From positions 232,793-296,792 of the forward strand of contig JAGGNK010015558.1 in NCBI GenBank assembly GCA_017590115.1: 64,000 nt of DNA. Direction: 5' to 3'. Both the position numbers and the translations under genes were made by a program. Shown piece after piece: positions 13,046 to 25,688 of this stretch; position 1 is the stretch's first letter, and each line of letters begins with the position of its first letter. The notes under the pieces are model-generated. The model saw nothing but the letters and a program-made list of their open reading frames with translations, made no database searches and was not told where the DNA came from. Source of the DNA: Montifringilla adamsi. Lineage: Eukaryota; Chordata; Aves; Passeriformes; Passeridae.

Positions 13046-16000
13046 AATTACCTCCCCATGAATAGACTTTTTGTAGCTACTTAAGTACTGTGTTTATATC
13101 AAAGTCCTAGCAGCTCCCTTAATCTTCACCTGTCCCAGCTCCCATTTTTTTCTAGACACTTGACAAAATTTCTGGATTTTGGAAGGAAGAACTGCAGAGT
13201 TTCCTGTTTAGTTGGACAGAACAATTCTCAGCTGCAAAGAGCAGGCAGTAGGAATATGAGTGTTCAGGAAGTTTTATATGAATCACAATCATGGTTATGA
13301 GTTGTAGCGTCAGACAGAAACATGGTAAAAGTTTCTAAAAGACAATATGCTCCTCCAGCCTAGTGTTAGGACTTTCTGATGTAGCACTGACGTATTGGCA
13401 TGCTCAGTAGGAGTAGCTTTGGTTACTCTTTGTAGTCTACCTGTAAAAGAAAAGTGCCTGGCAGAAGGAGAAGGTAAAGGCAATTCAGTCTGCAACACTC
13501 CTCTCGCTAAATTAGGGCACTGGAGAAAATTATAATTCTATATTAAAGGGTTCAACAAAAATAACCTTTTCTTTAAGAAAGGTTTCAGAGTAGTAACTAG
13601 GAAAAAAAATCAGTAAAAGATTCTTCATCATAGTTCAGTCAGTGATTATTGGTGGTTGGAAGCTGGAAGAAGAAATCAAAAACGTCGATTTTTCAATAAG
13701 TTTTTGTTTGAAAATTTATACCTTGGAAGGAACATGCTGAAATCTCACCGCTTTCACATGACATAGTCTTGAAAATGTGTAAACATATTGAGTTTTAAAA
13801 GTGTTCACAAAACTTTGCAGTTGCTACAGGCAAGTTCTTTGGTATTTAGAGCTTACAAACAGGCATATTTAGATTTTCAATCAGCTGTTTGTAAAGTAGT
13901 GCAGTAACTAAATTACAGCTCAGCCAGCCTAGCCTGAGTGTGCCAGTCTCCACTTCTAATGATTTCAACATCATTCTTAGAATTGCAGGGTACTAAATAC
14001 CCCTCAAAACTTTACTCCAACCTGGTCTAATTCTTCAGAAAATATAATCCTTCAGAAACAGTACTGAGTTAATACTTGGATAGGATAAAAAGGGATATTC
14101 ATGATGCTGATTAGAATGGACTGTCAGTCTGACAAACCATGAACATGAAATACAAACTGCTTGTGATCATTTAACTCCTTGCAACACAGTGTCCCAAAAC
14201 TGGGCTATTCACTCAATTTCCCTGTTAAAGCAACTATTACTTGCTCATGTACAATTTTAGAGAAAATTAAACATAAAGGTAATATATTTCTTAATTTCCT
14301 GCCCTAAGTTTATGTAGTACTGCTGCATTTTGTTGAAAAGCTGCCATGTTCCACCCTACCACTGGATGTATTTCAAAAGTAATTGAACTAGTTGTTAAAG
14401 TATACAAGGAGCACACACACTGCAAAACTTGTTCGAACAGTAATTTCAAACTATTTCTCTGTTCTAGAGGACAAGAATGTTTGTACAATGGCTATTCACA
14501 TTTGTCTACACTTAACTGCTCTTTAGAATAATAGCACCATTCCCCTTAGGCAGGAATGCAAAATGCTAAAACATGGCCACAGAGGCTGCCCACTACTGAG
14601 CTGTGAACCTGCTATTCTCTGGACCTACCTGGATTTCTGTTTTAGTCAAATCCCAGTGACGTCTCTCGTATGGCTCAGTAGGGCTCCCAATCTTGCAAGG
14701 CTAGCATGAAAGGAGTGCAGGTCTGCCCTTTTGCTGCTAGTAGAAACTATATCCAGTAGATGTGAGCTAGTAATCTAAAATCTTTTCCACATTTGCAGTC
14801 AAGGAGAGTTTAAAAATGTTTAGACTGCAAAGATAATACTTACTCTGATGAAATGAGATTTCTTTTGCAGTTTTATTAATTTGGGGGTTGAACAAAAAGA
14901 ACAGGTAAGCACTGAGTCATTTTGGCTAGGATCTGAAAATCCAGAACGAACTCTTGGAGAAAAGGTTTTTCTAAATAATTTTTCAGATATTAAGCCTTCC
15001 ATCTCAAGCTATCAGCACATTTTGTCCTTTCCCTTAATCTGATCAAAAATTTTGTGCGCTTGTATGAAGATTTTTTTTCCCCCAATTCCTTATGGATATT
15101 TTTTAGTGGCTTGAAGGAGAAGAAATAAAAGATAGGCAGCCCTCTTCAAATCAGGCATTCCATGTTCCATCAGTTTCTCCAGAAAAAAACACTGCCACTG
15201 GGACCTGTCCATGGGCTGACGGCAGCCTGCAGAGAAGTGCTAATGAGGAAGTGCCTGGGGAATATGAGAAAATACCTTTGTTGTAGCATTAATAGTTCAT
15301 CCACTTTACAAATATGAGCAATGTAAACAGGGGCCTTTCTGTATGTGTCACAGCAAGGAGACAAAAACTATCATGGAAAGCGCTAGTTTAATGGTTCTGG
15401 CATGTGGCCAACAAAAAGGACAGAAGGTCATACCCTGTCCAAAGGTGCAGAGTGCAAGCTGGTGCTTGCTGGAGGAGAGGTAGACACTGTACCCACTGGT
15501 ATAAAACGATCTCCCACCAGCTGCTCTGATTTATTGGAGCTGCAGAAGTGCAAGCCCACTTCAAAACCAAGGGGATGAAAAACAAGTTTTATGCCTCTTG
15601 TCCCCCCATGTTTGTAGTTATGAATTCTGCTCACTTCCCTTTTGGAGCTTCTAGATTTTCATCTAAATATTAAACGGACCTCCAGGTCTAGAGACCAAAT
15701 CAGACTTTCTTTGTATACAGCTACCCACCTCTCTCCAAGCCACAGACTGGTTATCTGTCATCTTTTCACATTTTCTTTATGGATATTCCAAAGTCAGTCA
15801 AGGAGATGTGTCTCTTTTATGCAGCTAGCAATACCTCAGATAAAAACATTTATTGTAATACATTAATCCATATGCATTAGTTTCAAATATTCAGGTCTAT
15901 TGGTTTGAGCTACCTACTCATCAGCCGGCATCAAAAAGCAGAAGTACACCTGCAGTACCCTGTACTGCAAAGAAAAAAAATGCAGCTCCTTCCTTATGAA

Positions 16001-16937
16001 AGCATAATCTTTATTTGTAATATAGATATCATAGTATGACCAGGACTACTCTGTTCATGTAGACAAAGACTCATATTCTCCTAACAGAAAAAGGGCTATC
16101 TGCACCCAGCTCAGAGAAACCCTTATTACACATCTGTTCAGATGCCACTGGTTGCACATCAGGATGCCTTTCAGCCTGCAGGCTGATGCTCTCCTGAGTG
16201 GGGGGCCACAGGCAGAACCGCCCTGGGCTTCCCACATCGAAGTGTTCAAAGCAGGGGGAGCCAGGCTCCAAGCCTGGCTGTACACTCCCTTTTCAGGGAA
16301 GATAAAAGCAGCAGAGGAGAGTTACAGCACAACTGCAGCATCTCAGCTGTTAAACACTACTCAAACAAAATGTGTTTCTGGTTAGTTTAAGGAAGGATAA
16401 ACAAGATTTAATATCTGGCAATGAACACAAGTTGGTTTTTTCTTGCCCTATTAATGATATTTGGATTCATTCAATTCCATGTAGCTTCCACTCACGTAAG
16501 ACTCCGTTCCATTTCCTAATTTTCCATCTTTTTTATTTCCTAAAACATGAGTTGTTGAGCTAATGAATTAAAACACTCTGAGGTTTGGTTTTGGCTCTGT
16601 GTGCATCTGTGCTCTTTTACTACCATAATTCAATGTGACAAGTTTATTGTCCAAACAAACACTAGCACCTATTGTAGAACTATAATAAAAAAAGAAAGAT
16701 TGCCTTAAGCAGCACATTTTCTTCAGAGAAGACCAAATACTACCTATTGACATTTTGTTTTCCTCACATCATATTCCTCTTTTCATTCCATAGTGGTCAC
16801 TAAACATGCAAGTCTGTAGGCAAAGTGGACTAGATTAGACTTTAAGGATCAGCCTGCAATGAGCTGGATCAGATGGAATTCATTCTTCTTATTAGCTTTC
16901 AGCTGATACTTATGAGCCTGAACTCAGGACTTCGTTT

Positions 16938-17030
16938 GTGCAAGGCACATTAAACACTGTGAATGCAACCCCTGCCCCAAGGAGCTTGCAGCTCGAAAAG
17001 ACAAGTATGCAAAGATAAGACAGATAAAAA
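16938..17030 (+). repeat. Possible second copy of the same ancient dispersed repeat
   Basis: GTGCAAGGCACATTAAACACTGTGAATGCAACCCCTGCCCCAAGGAGCTTGCAGCTC followed by AAGATAAGACAGATA shares the landmark order 'gcactgt..aaacac..ccctgccccaaagagctta' with the trace at 12381-12480. It is weak but better preserved than that copy. Confidence 0.4.
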
Positions 17031-19633
17031 AAAGAGCCTAGGACTTTGCAAAAAACAAAGTCAAGACCAACCTTTGCTAAATCAATGTGCAAAAAGCCAA
17101 CACAAATGAGAGGTCGATTTCTCCACAAGAACCAACTTAAATGTTTCTATTCAAATCAGCCACGTCCAGTACAAGGCTAGCCCTCCAGATGAATGCCTGT
17201 CCAAAAAAACACAAACCCCCACAGATCTACAGCTAAGTAAATAAACTACAGTGACCCAAAATAAAATGTGAAACACTCTGTTTTTCAAGGCTCACTGAAC
17301 AAGATTTTAATGATGCATATGGTCCTTATTTTACCCATAATGGTTCTTTGATATATAGTGGTAAGACTTTAATTCATTGATGGAATAACATGTTCATGTA
17401 ACCCATTCTATTGCTAATGAAATAATCAAGACTTCTCTCCTTGTATCTCTTTAAAAGGCTGTATTTAATAGCAGGTCTTCAATATTTTACCAGCAGAGGA
17501 ATGACAAAAAACAACACACACAGAGACTAAAGAAGAGTCTGTCACAACTTTTTCCTGGTAAAAAAAAAAAAAAAATCATTTACAAAATTGACATTTCTGC
17601 AGTGAAATTATAATTGATTATGGGTCTGAGCCAGCACAGGTGACAAGGCAGTTACAACAGAAGACTTCTTTAGGGAAAAAAGTGCTCTCTTGTAAGCTAT
17701 TCACGCTGGTGGTGCAAGTGCCCTGGCAAGGTGGACTTCCTGCTGAAGCAGGATGTCTGGCATGGGCCAGGGCTGGTAAGTGCTTTGCAAAAGCGTTCTT
17801 TCCTGCTCTCTTCAGTCCTCTCTTTCCTCAAGTGCAGCAAAAGCGTGTCCTGAGGCCTTCAGGGCTTGCTCCCCCTGCTCTCTTCCTCAGTCTTGCTGTG
17901 GCAGAAGCAGCCTGGCCCTAGTCAGATCCAGTCCTTCACCTGTGGGCTCAATCCTGCCTGCGCAACCAAGAAGTGTCAGGCTGCCTTTCAGGGATGAATG
18001 GGGGAAAATCTAGATGGGGTGGAAACACTTGTCTCTTTCAAACTAGTTATTTCCATGCAGCTGAGTGTTCAAGAATCTGACTAATTAGTGCACTTTTCCA
18101 TATTAAGGACTCTCAAATTCCTGTTACTTTTTACCTTTGTGAAAAAACTGTCATCCGGTGGCAGAGATATGGCCTTTTCTTAAAATATTAGATACAATTT
18201 ATTACATTCATCAGTGCCTAGTGAATTGGTGAACATAATACATTCTATTGCCTTCGGCACCCAAGCAGACTGCGTTAAGCACTGGAGGAGTCAATCTGAC
18301 ACTAATTTCATGTTTTATATTTTGTTCAAAATGGTTACACAAATACAGCAGGCATCTGTTTAGAGCATCTTTGGCACTGTTCAAAGAATCTATATTTCAC
18401 TCAGCTTTCATGCCTGATTTAAACTAATTACTGCTTAGGGAAGGGACAGGAAACAGACACAGGTATATACAATGCATGTGTTGCACATGCACAATTTCCC
18501 TAATGGAAATAGAGTGGTGGGGGGTTGCAATTTTCCGAGCTTCCCATTTAGCCTACTTTTTCTGCCCCTGTCTAACTAAAGAGGCTGCACAATCAGTGAG
18601 ATACCATGTGTAATCTATAAGAGGAGGCAAGCCTGCTCTCACGTACCTAGAAAATTCACACTCATCCCATGCCAAGAGTGGAACCAAGTGGTTCCACTTT
18701 CAGCACTCCAGGACACTGTGGTGGAGCAGACCTCCACCTGTGGCATGCAAATGAAGGGGACCCAAGGGCTGGAAGGGAACAGTAGCTAATTAAATTTTTC
18801 AGCAGGAATAAAATTTGGCAGATCTACATACAAGGCTAAAATCCCTGATTAAGTTTAGGAGTGCAAGGGAAGTAAAATCCTGATCTTCTCGGCATTGGTG
18901 AGGACCACCATGGCACTCAGTTCAGAGTTTATTTACGGTATGTGAATGTAAAAAAACCCTAAAAATATAAATTATTCATATTTTGTTTTGCAACTAGATT
19001 TTTAAAAAGAAAGTCATTAAATATGAGGTGTTTACTGCATTTGTCAATTACTAAGAGAAACAAAACATATCTTTCACTAATAAAATGTTTTAGCTGAAGC
19101 ATTTAGCATTGCATTTAGTAGATCTATGCATACCTCCCTATTTCCAGGCACTGAGTGAGGACAAAGACAGATTTTTCATACGCAGCAATTTCCCTGATGG
19201 AAATTTGCTATCAAGACTTACAGCTAACATATTGAAATATATTAATAGGGTTTAAGGGCTCCATTTATCTTCATTAAAACCAGTTTGAGCCTGAAAGCTG
19301 ACTTGAGGATAATTTTTCATATCAGGAATGAGAAGACAGAGGTTTCACCCCAGCTCTTCAGCTGATTTAAGCAGTGATTTCAGACAATTCCCATCAGTTT
19401 GGAACACAAAAAGTAAACTTAATAGCACATATCTTTCTCCAAAGTAGCCTGATGTGTCTTTAAGAAAGCCTGTGAAGGAATAAGAGTATCATAGGTGAGC
19501 TAATTTCTCTTGTCTGATGATTAAGAATCTGAGCAGATGGACTTTCATATACCTAATCTACCCTGCAAGTTTTGTAGTCTGGAAAACTGTCTGCAGCTCT
19601 TTAAAAAAGGAAGCATTTTGTAAAATGTAAATG

Positions 19634-19636
<3 letters not shown>

Positions 19637-19666
<30 letters not shown>
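19637..19666. repeat. (AT)15 microsatellite
   Basis: Perfect alternating AT run, self-complementary and able to form a cruciform. Confidence 0.95.
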
Positions 19667-19671
<5 letters not shown>

Positions 19672-20559
19672 TTTAACAAAATAAATGCTTTTCAAAACAT
19701 ATCTAAGTCAGTATAATAATGCAAAATTTCATGCCAGAAACTGCTTTGGAAATCATACCTTTCCTGCATTAAAAAAAAAAATATAATAATTATATATCCT
19801 CATTGTGTTATGCATAAAGGCAGAACAGTGCAGTAGTACAATCCTGCTGGATAAGGTTTTGGAAGCGAAATTATATCCTTGTGGCTCCATCTTTTTCCCT
19901 TCTTGCCCTGCTGTGTTTCTGGGACCATTTGGAACGTCTGGTTGGGAAAGCAGCCAGAAGAAAAACGAGCACAGAACACCACAAAACCCTGGGATCAAGC
20001 TGAGCTGCCGCAGGTAGTGGTGTGGGCCTGGGGGGCATGCTGGGGGAAGATGCAGCTGAGGGGAAAGTTGCCTCTGTGACCAGCTTTAAGCACTGCAGTT
20101 CTCTGTTTGGTCCTTAACAAAGTGGAAAGACTGTGCAGTTCTTTTTTCAGCTTACAAATAGTCCATGGATAAATGAGGCTGGGAAACAGGCACCCAACAG
20201 AGATCATAAATAAATACTTTGTCCTAAAACTGAATTTGTGATCTTTTTTGGAAGAGGGCAACAGGATATTTCCTTTTATGTTCTTCAAGTACTCTGCCAG
20301 ACTACCACAATGCACACAAGCGCTGCACAATCCTACTGTAATTTCTGTGTTGAAGATAACACGCCAACTGCAGATTTCACTGTTTCAACACCCTTTTTGT
20401 GGTCAGCAAATCCTGCAGACTTATTACATCTTACAGAAACATCAAGCAAAATAAGACTGGGGTAAAAGTGTCTTGAAATGATCTGAAGTTATAGGCATTT
20501 AAATTTTCTCTCTCCAGTTGGAAGGGAGCTCTTGGAACAGTACACTTCTTAGTGCCTTG

Positions 20560-20640
20560 AAAATTTTCTGTCTCTGTTTTTTCTCTAAAATGGGTATAAT
20601 GATACATACTTCCCTTGGTAAATGCTGTGAAATCAACACG
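20560..20640 (-). mobile_element. MIR-like SINE fragment
   Basis: The plus strand text TCTCTAAAATGGGTATAATGATACATACTTCCC follows the widely shared antisense MIR core ('cctcatctgtaaaatggggataataatacctacctc'). About 80 bases are recognisable and the flanks are too diverged to extend. MIR-type CORE-SINE relics are known across amniotes. Confidence 0.45.
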
Positions 20641-23600
20641 TGAAAATGCCATATGGAAGTTGGGTGTTTTTATTGGTAGCATTACTGCTGTTGTTGTGCA
20701 TTTGCTCTGAAACTACAGTTACTGTGCAAGGGCATCAACCAAAAAAATCTTACTACAAAAACACAAATGTGTGAATAAACACCATAAAGAAAATTCGCAT
20801 GCTCTCAGTTAAGCAAAATATCTCACAGAATTAGGTCAGACTCTTCAGACAACACTTGCAAAATTCAGGCCCCAATTTTTATTAATTCACCCTTTAAACA
20901 AGACTTGATTTTGATTTCAAATTTTTTCAGCAATGCTGTGAAAGAAGCCAAAACACCTTCCCAGGGATTATGCCAAGCAGTAGTTTTGAACCAGTTTGTG
21001 GCAATGTTCAATGAACTGTAACTAATCATTTTCATCTTATCACCTACAGAGTCATTGCATTGGAATGATGTTTGGCTAATTTTCCAAAGGACACGTTTAC
21101 TATGGATTGTTCTACATCGCTGTCAGGAATGACAGTGAGCCAAAACATACTCTGCCAAGGGAAGTGTTTGGTTGATGAAATTATAAATAAGTCATCAAAC
21201 AAAAGTCTGTTAAAATGAATCATCATTAAATGTTTCTCTAAATACAGTGTTTAATATCAAACTCCAAAATAGGAACTGCAAGACTGTCTTTCCCTACCTC
21301 ATTCACAGATCTCCTCTTTGAACACATAATGAGAATATTAAGTTAGTTAATTTAAGCTATATGTGCATGCGAGCACATGCAGAGAAGCAAAGACTGTGAT
21401 ATGTTTTACATAAAGCAGGCCATTGTGCACTGATTATAATGTGTAAAGAGGAAATATGTTTATACCACAATCTATTCTAAACTCAAATAGGCAGCAGTAC
21501 ATTGTGTTTATAAATACAAATGCAAAACCTATGTTAAGATAATGTTAAGGGTCTGGATTCTAACCACAAACCCCAGGAAATTCAGAGCAAACCTTGAAAG
21601 TTTGGGTCTGATTCTGATTTCCATGTAATCCCAGTATCCTCAGCAAAGTTTGTACAGGAGAAAACAAAAATTTCAGTCTGAGGCTCTGTAAGAATGGCAG
21701 GGCTTGTGCAAAGTATTATCATATTTGAGACTGATGGCTAGGCACAAGAAAACAACATAGGTAGCTGTGACAGTGTCCCCCAGGGCTTCTCTTAGTCTAA
21801 TGAAGTGTGTACATGCATATGTGGGTGTGTGCAAGAGGGGAAGGATAGAAACGTGCAGTTTTGGCAAGCACATCCTCAAAACACTCTTTTATTGTTTAAG
21901 ACACATATAGATATTACAGAAAGCTTGGAGCAAGCTGAATATTGTCAGTTCTTTTGTGATGCATAATTTACAGCATTACATTACCACATTTTAAGGGGAC
22001 TATAACAAAGGAGCACAGCCGGGGATGTCCCCATTGAGACAAAACTGAAATATTAATCAAGAGACTTCAGTGAGGAAGGAGGAGGAAATTACCTAAGTCT
22101 GTGCGGTCCTGTGTGATGTTCCAGTGCACAGCCATGACAATAAAAGAAAATCTGATAAAGGCAGGAACAAGGTTGGATCGTTCCAGGTAGATAAGGAAGG
22201 GACATGGCAATGAAGAGTGGTTGATCTGTGGTAACTTCTAACAAATGGAGCAGATGTTAGCTCTCCTCTATCAGCAGAAGTGAATGAACATTCCAGATGG
22301 TAATGCTGAAACAACAAGGATCTCCTGTTGTTACAGCTTATTTCATGTTTTACCTTTCTGCAGCTTTTCATATATACAATTTTCAATGTATACATCCTTT
22401 AGTAAAAATGGCTTTGAATATCTTATTTTCCCTAGCAATAAGGCTGCTCTGATAAATACAGCAAAGCCTTCCCTGAGACATAATCTTCTAAGACTGTCTT
22501 CTAGACAACAAAGTGTGGAATTCATGGACATCTGTAGAGCAATCCTCTTATTTAGAGGGGCCTGATAGGTGGTTAAAAAAACTCACCATGTTACAGTGTT
22601 ATGTCTCAGTAAATGCTCACCCAAAACTTGGGCCAAACTTGGAAGTCACAGTGAGGTTTCTGAAAGAACCCTGAGAGGATTGCTAGGTGGAACTTAGGCA
22701 CTAAAATGCTCAAGCCACAAGAGCACATACAACTGCTTTGCTCTTAAGCCGCTATAGATATCTGTATCTATAAATGGAGCAGCCATGTAGCACAGGCTCT
22801 GTAGGCTCTGCTCACATGCCAAAACCCTCCACTTTGAATGGCCTTAATCTGCCTAAAAGAAAAAGTTGACCTCCACCTTTCCTATTATAGCTGATGGTTG
22901 GTGAATCTCCTGAGGAAGGAGATACAGGCTGCACAGTGTCCACCCATGCCCTGCAACACATCCAGTGCTCTCACAACCATTCCTTAGACTGGAGCTTCCT
23001 TGTGGACTGGAAGGCAAACCACACCATCGGAGAGGAACGAGACAGTGCCCATTAGTAACAGTGGCAAAATCGATTCCCAGATCAAACACAGGAAGGACAA
23101 GATGGCACAATCTGACTAATCTGGAAACAGATATGCAAACCTCCACTGACAGACCCAGAGAGAAAAACTGATAGTCTTCAAAAAAAGGCTGTCCATCTCA
23201 CTTCAACCGAAAGAAAAGAAAGTCCAATGCACAAGCTCTGTGAAAGCGGGGAACGGAAGTATGCTAAAATAATGGTGGATGCTGGTACAGTCAAAACACA
23301 TCAATAGTGGAATATACCTAGAGGAAATGTTTCAATAATGGTTAAGTTTTCTTAGATGTATACCACTTTCAAAGGAAGTACCAAAGGGGTCCATGTTAAT
23401 GAGTTTCTGTTCCCAGTTAATGAAAACTGTACTTCTGATGTTTCTCCTGGTTTTCCATACTATTCATCGAATGATTTTTAATGAGACGCCACTTCAGCTG
23501 CAAGTACATTGATCATCTTTCCATGAACATTGACACACTTAATGCAATCAAGGATCATTGCTTTACTAGCTAGTTCTAAAGCTCATTACTGTAAAAAGCC

Positions 23601-25613
23601 TGAAAAAATGTGTGTGTGTTGTTTGCTGTTAATTCACAGTTTATTTAAACCAGTACTTTCTTTCAGATTAGCTTATTCATGACCTCTGTGTCTGTAAGCA
23701 CTTTTTAAAAGCTCTAAAATTTGTCTTAAATGTGTAAGGAGAAGAAAATATTCTGACTGTAGTCCCAGTTGACATATTCTATTGAAAACCAGGCATCAAC
23801 TCAACTAAAGGAGTCTTCCATGGGCAAAAAAGATTATGAGAGAAAACTCAGGATCAGTCCATTGTTCCTACCCCAAGGGCAACAAAGAAAATTCCAGGAA
23901 ACTTGTTCTTTATTAAAAAGCCATAAAGAAACATACTGTACAAATAAGTGTGCCAGATGAGAGCACTTCTCTATATGGCTGGATCTAGAAGACAATTTTG
24001 GAGATAAACCCTGCCTCCAGCTAAAAAAACCAACACAGACCATCACAAAAGCAAAGGGAAGATCCCCAGTAAATTATATCATCCTTCACCAGCCAGCTTG
24101 AGACACTAACACAAATTTGAACCTCAGTGAGACAGAAATCATCCCAAAGGAATAATATTCTTGTCTTCCTGTGAGAACAACATATTGGTGCATACTTCAA
24201 CTGTTGTTAATGTGTCATGGGGGATCCATACAGAATTTCTGTTGCATCTAGATGGACTTGTCTCCTGAAGTGTGTACTCAAGTATTGAATTTTTGTAATA
24301 TTCTCTTTCTACAAAGGACATGGAACCAAACCCAAGGAATTTTTCATCTCTTTCAATTCTTGATCCTCTTGAAAGAGGTCTTGATGTTCATTACAAATTT
24401 TTATTTCTCTCAGCAGCTTTATCTGACAAAGATTAGATAGAGAGGGTTAGGCTGACAGATGAGTAGATGGGTTCAAGCCAGAGATGAGCAAGTCAGACAT
24501 TCTGCTGGAGACTGTGTGAGCTCCATCACAATGCTTATCTTCCTGTGCTGAAAGGAGCCCTCAAGGCCACAGTCCACAAGTTATGGAGATGGCTGCCTGA
24601 CATCATGTTGGTTGTGGTTTTCAGGCTTTATTCCATTTGTTGCCATGCTGATATAAATCTTGAATAACTCCATTAAGGATTGCTGTGCTAGTGGGACAGT
24701 CTAGATTTGCATCTCTGGAAAGTGAGCTCAGCTCCTGTTTCATGTTGCCTTACTTGCTAGACAGTGAGAGAGCATGATCAGACTCTTCATCTATTTACTG
24801 TCTGCTCCTGATAAAAAAGTAGTAACTAGTCAACTACACATAGAAAAAGCAAGATTATTTAAAATAATTAATAAAATTATTTGCATAAGAAATGGTTACA
24901 CCCAAAAATCAGACTCAAAACTTTTGAGAAGAAAAGCATTTATTAAGAGCTTGCAGTTTTGATGGATTTTTTGTTAGTATTACAGCCACATAACAAAACA
25001 TCTAAATCCTTATCAACTCTATATTTTTTGTTTCGCTTCATAACAATTTTTTAAAGCATGTCCCACAAACTATTTGAAGATTTTTGTATCCATAATTTGA
25101 TGGTAAAACTTCTTTGGAGTTTCTGTGCAATATCCTAGACTGCTTTTCTGAGGAGAAATATAATGGATTTTTTTCGTTGTTAATCCACCTGGTGATTTAT
25201 CACCAAGCAATATTATAGGTCATAATACATTTTTGTTGCAAGTGTCAGGCATTTCAGAATGCATGAATGCAATCTATGCAGCTTATGCACCAAAGGACAT
25301 AGAGGTGCCATGGTGTTAAAATCCTAGTTTAGGTTCATTATAAACTCATGCTGTTCAAATTGGATAAAAAACCAGAAATTAACAGATTAATCTCACTGGA
25401 ATCACCGAGATAGAGGAACAACATGGAACTGAGACAACATTGAAGGAAGATTAGATGTGTTTTAAAAAGAAGAACAAGTACAAGGCCTTGTCTCTTCCTG
25501 AAACCAAAAATAATCCACAATAGATACAAGCTGATCTGAATCAGGGAAGTAGACAAAGGGAAGAAAGCAAGAAGGGGCAAAGACCACATAACCATAAATC
25601 TGAACAATGTGCT

Positions 25614-25688
25614 CAGAAAGAAGGAAAGAAAGAAGAAGTAGAAAAGAAAGAAAGAAGAAGAGAATGAAAGAGAAAAAGAGAAAGAGAT
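25614..25688 (+). repeat. Imperfect GA/GAAA purine tract
   Basis: About 75 bases almost purely A and G (GAAA, GAAG and GAGA units) with two interrupting T. It creates a spurious Ser/Phe-rich minus-strand reading frame at 25338-25823. Confidence 0.85.

Larger units (their letters stand above)
7541..20559. other. AT-rich intergenic DNA, no gene seen
   Basis: Apart from the small repeats listed separately, I see nothing assignable. The longest frame (8858-9391 plus, 177 codons) has no domain, no compositional signature of coding DNA and no plausible exon structure. A modestly GC-richer patch near 17700-18000 also lacks recognisable coding content. Confidence 0.55.
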
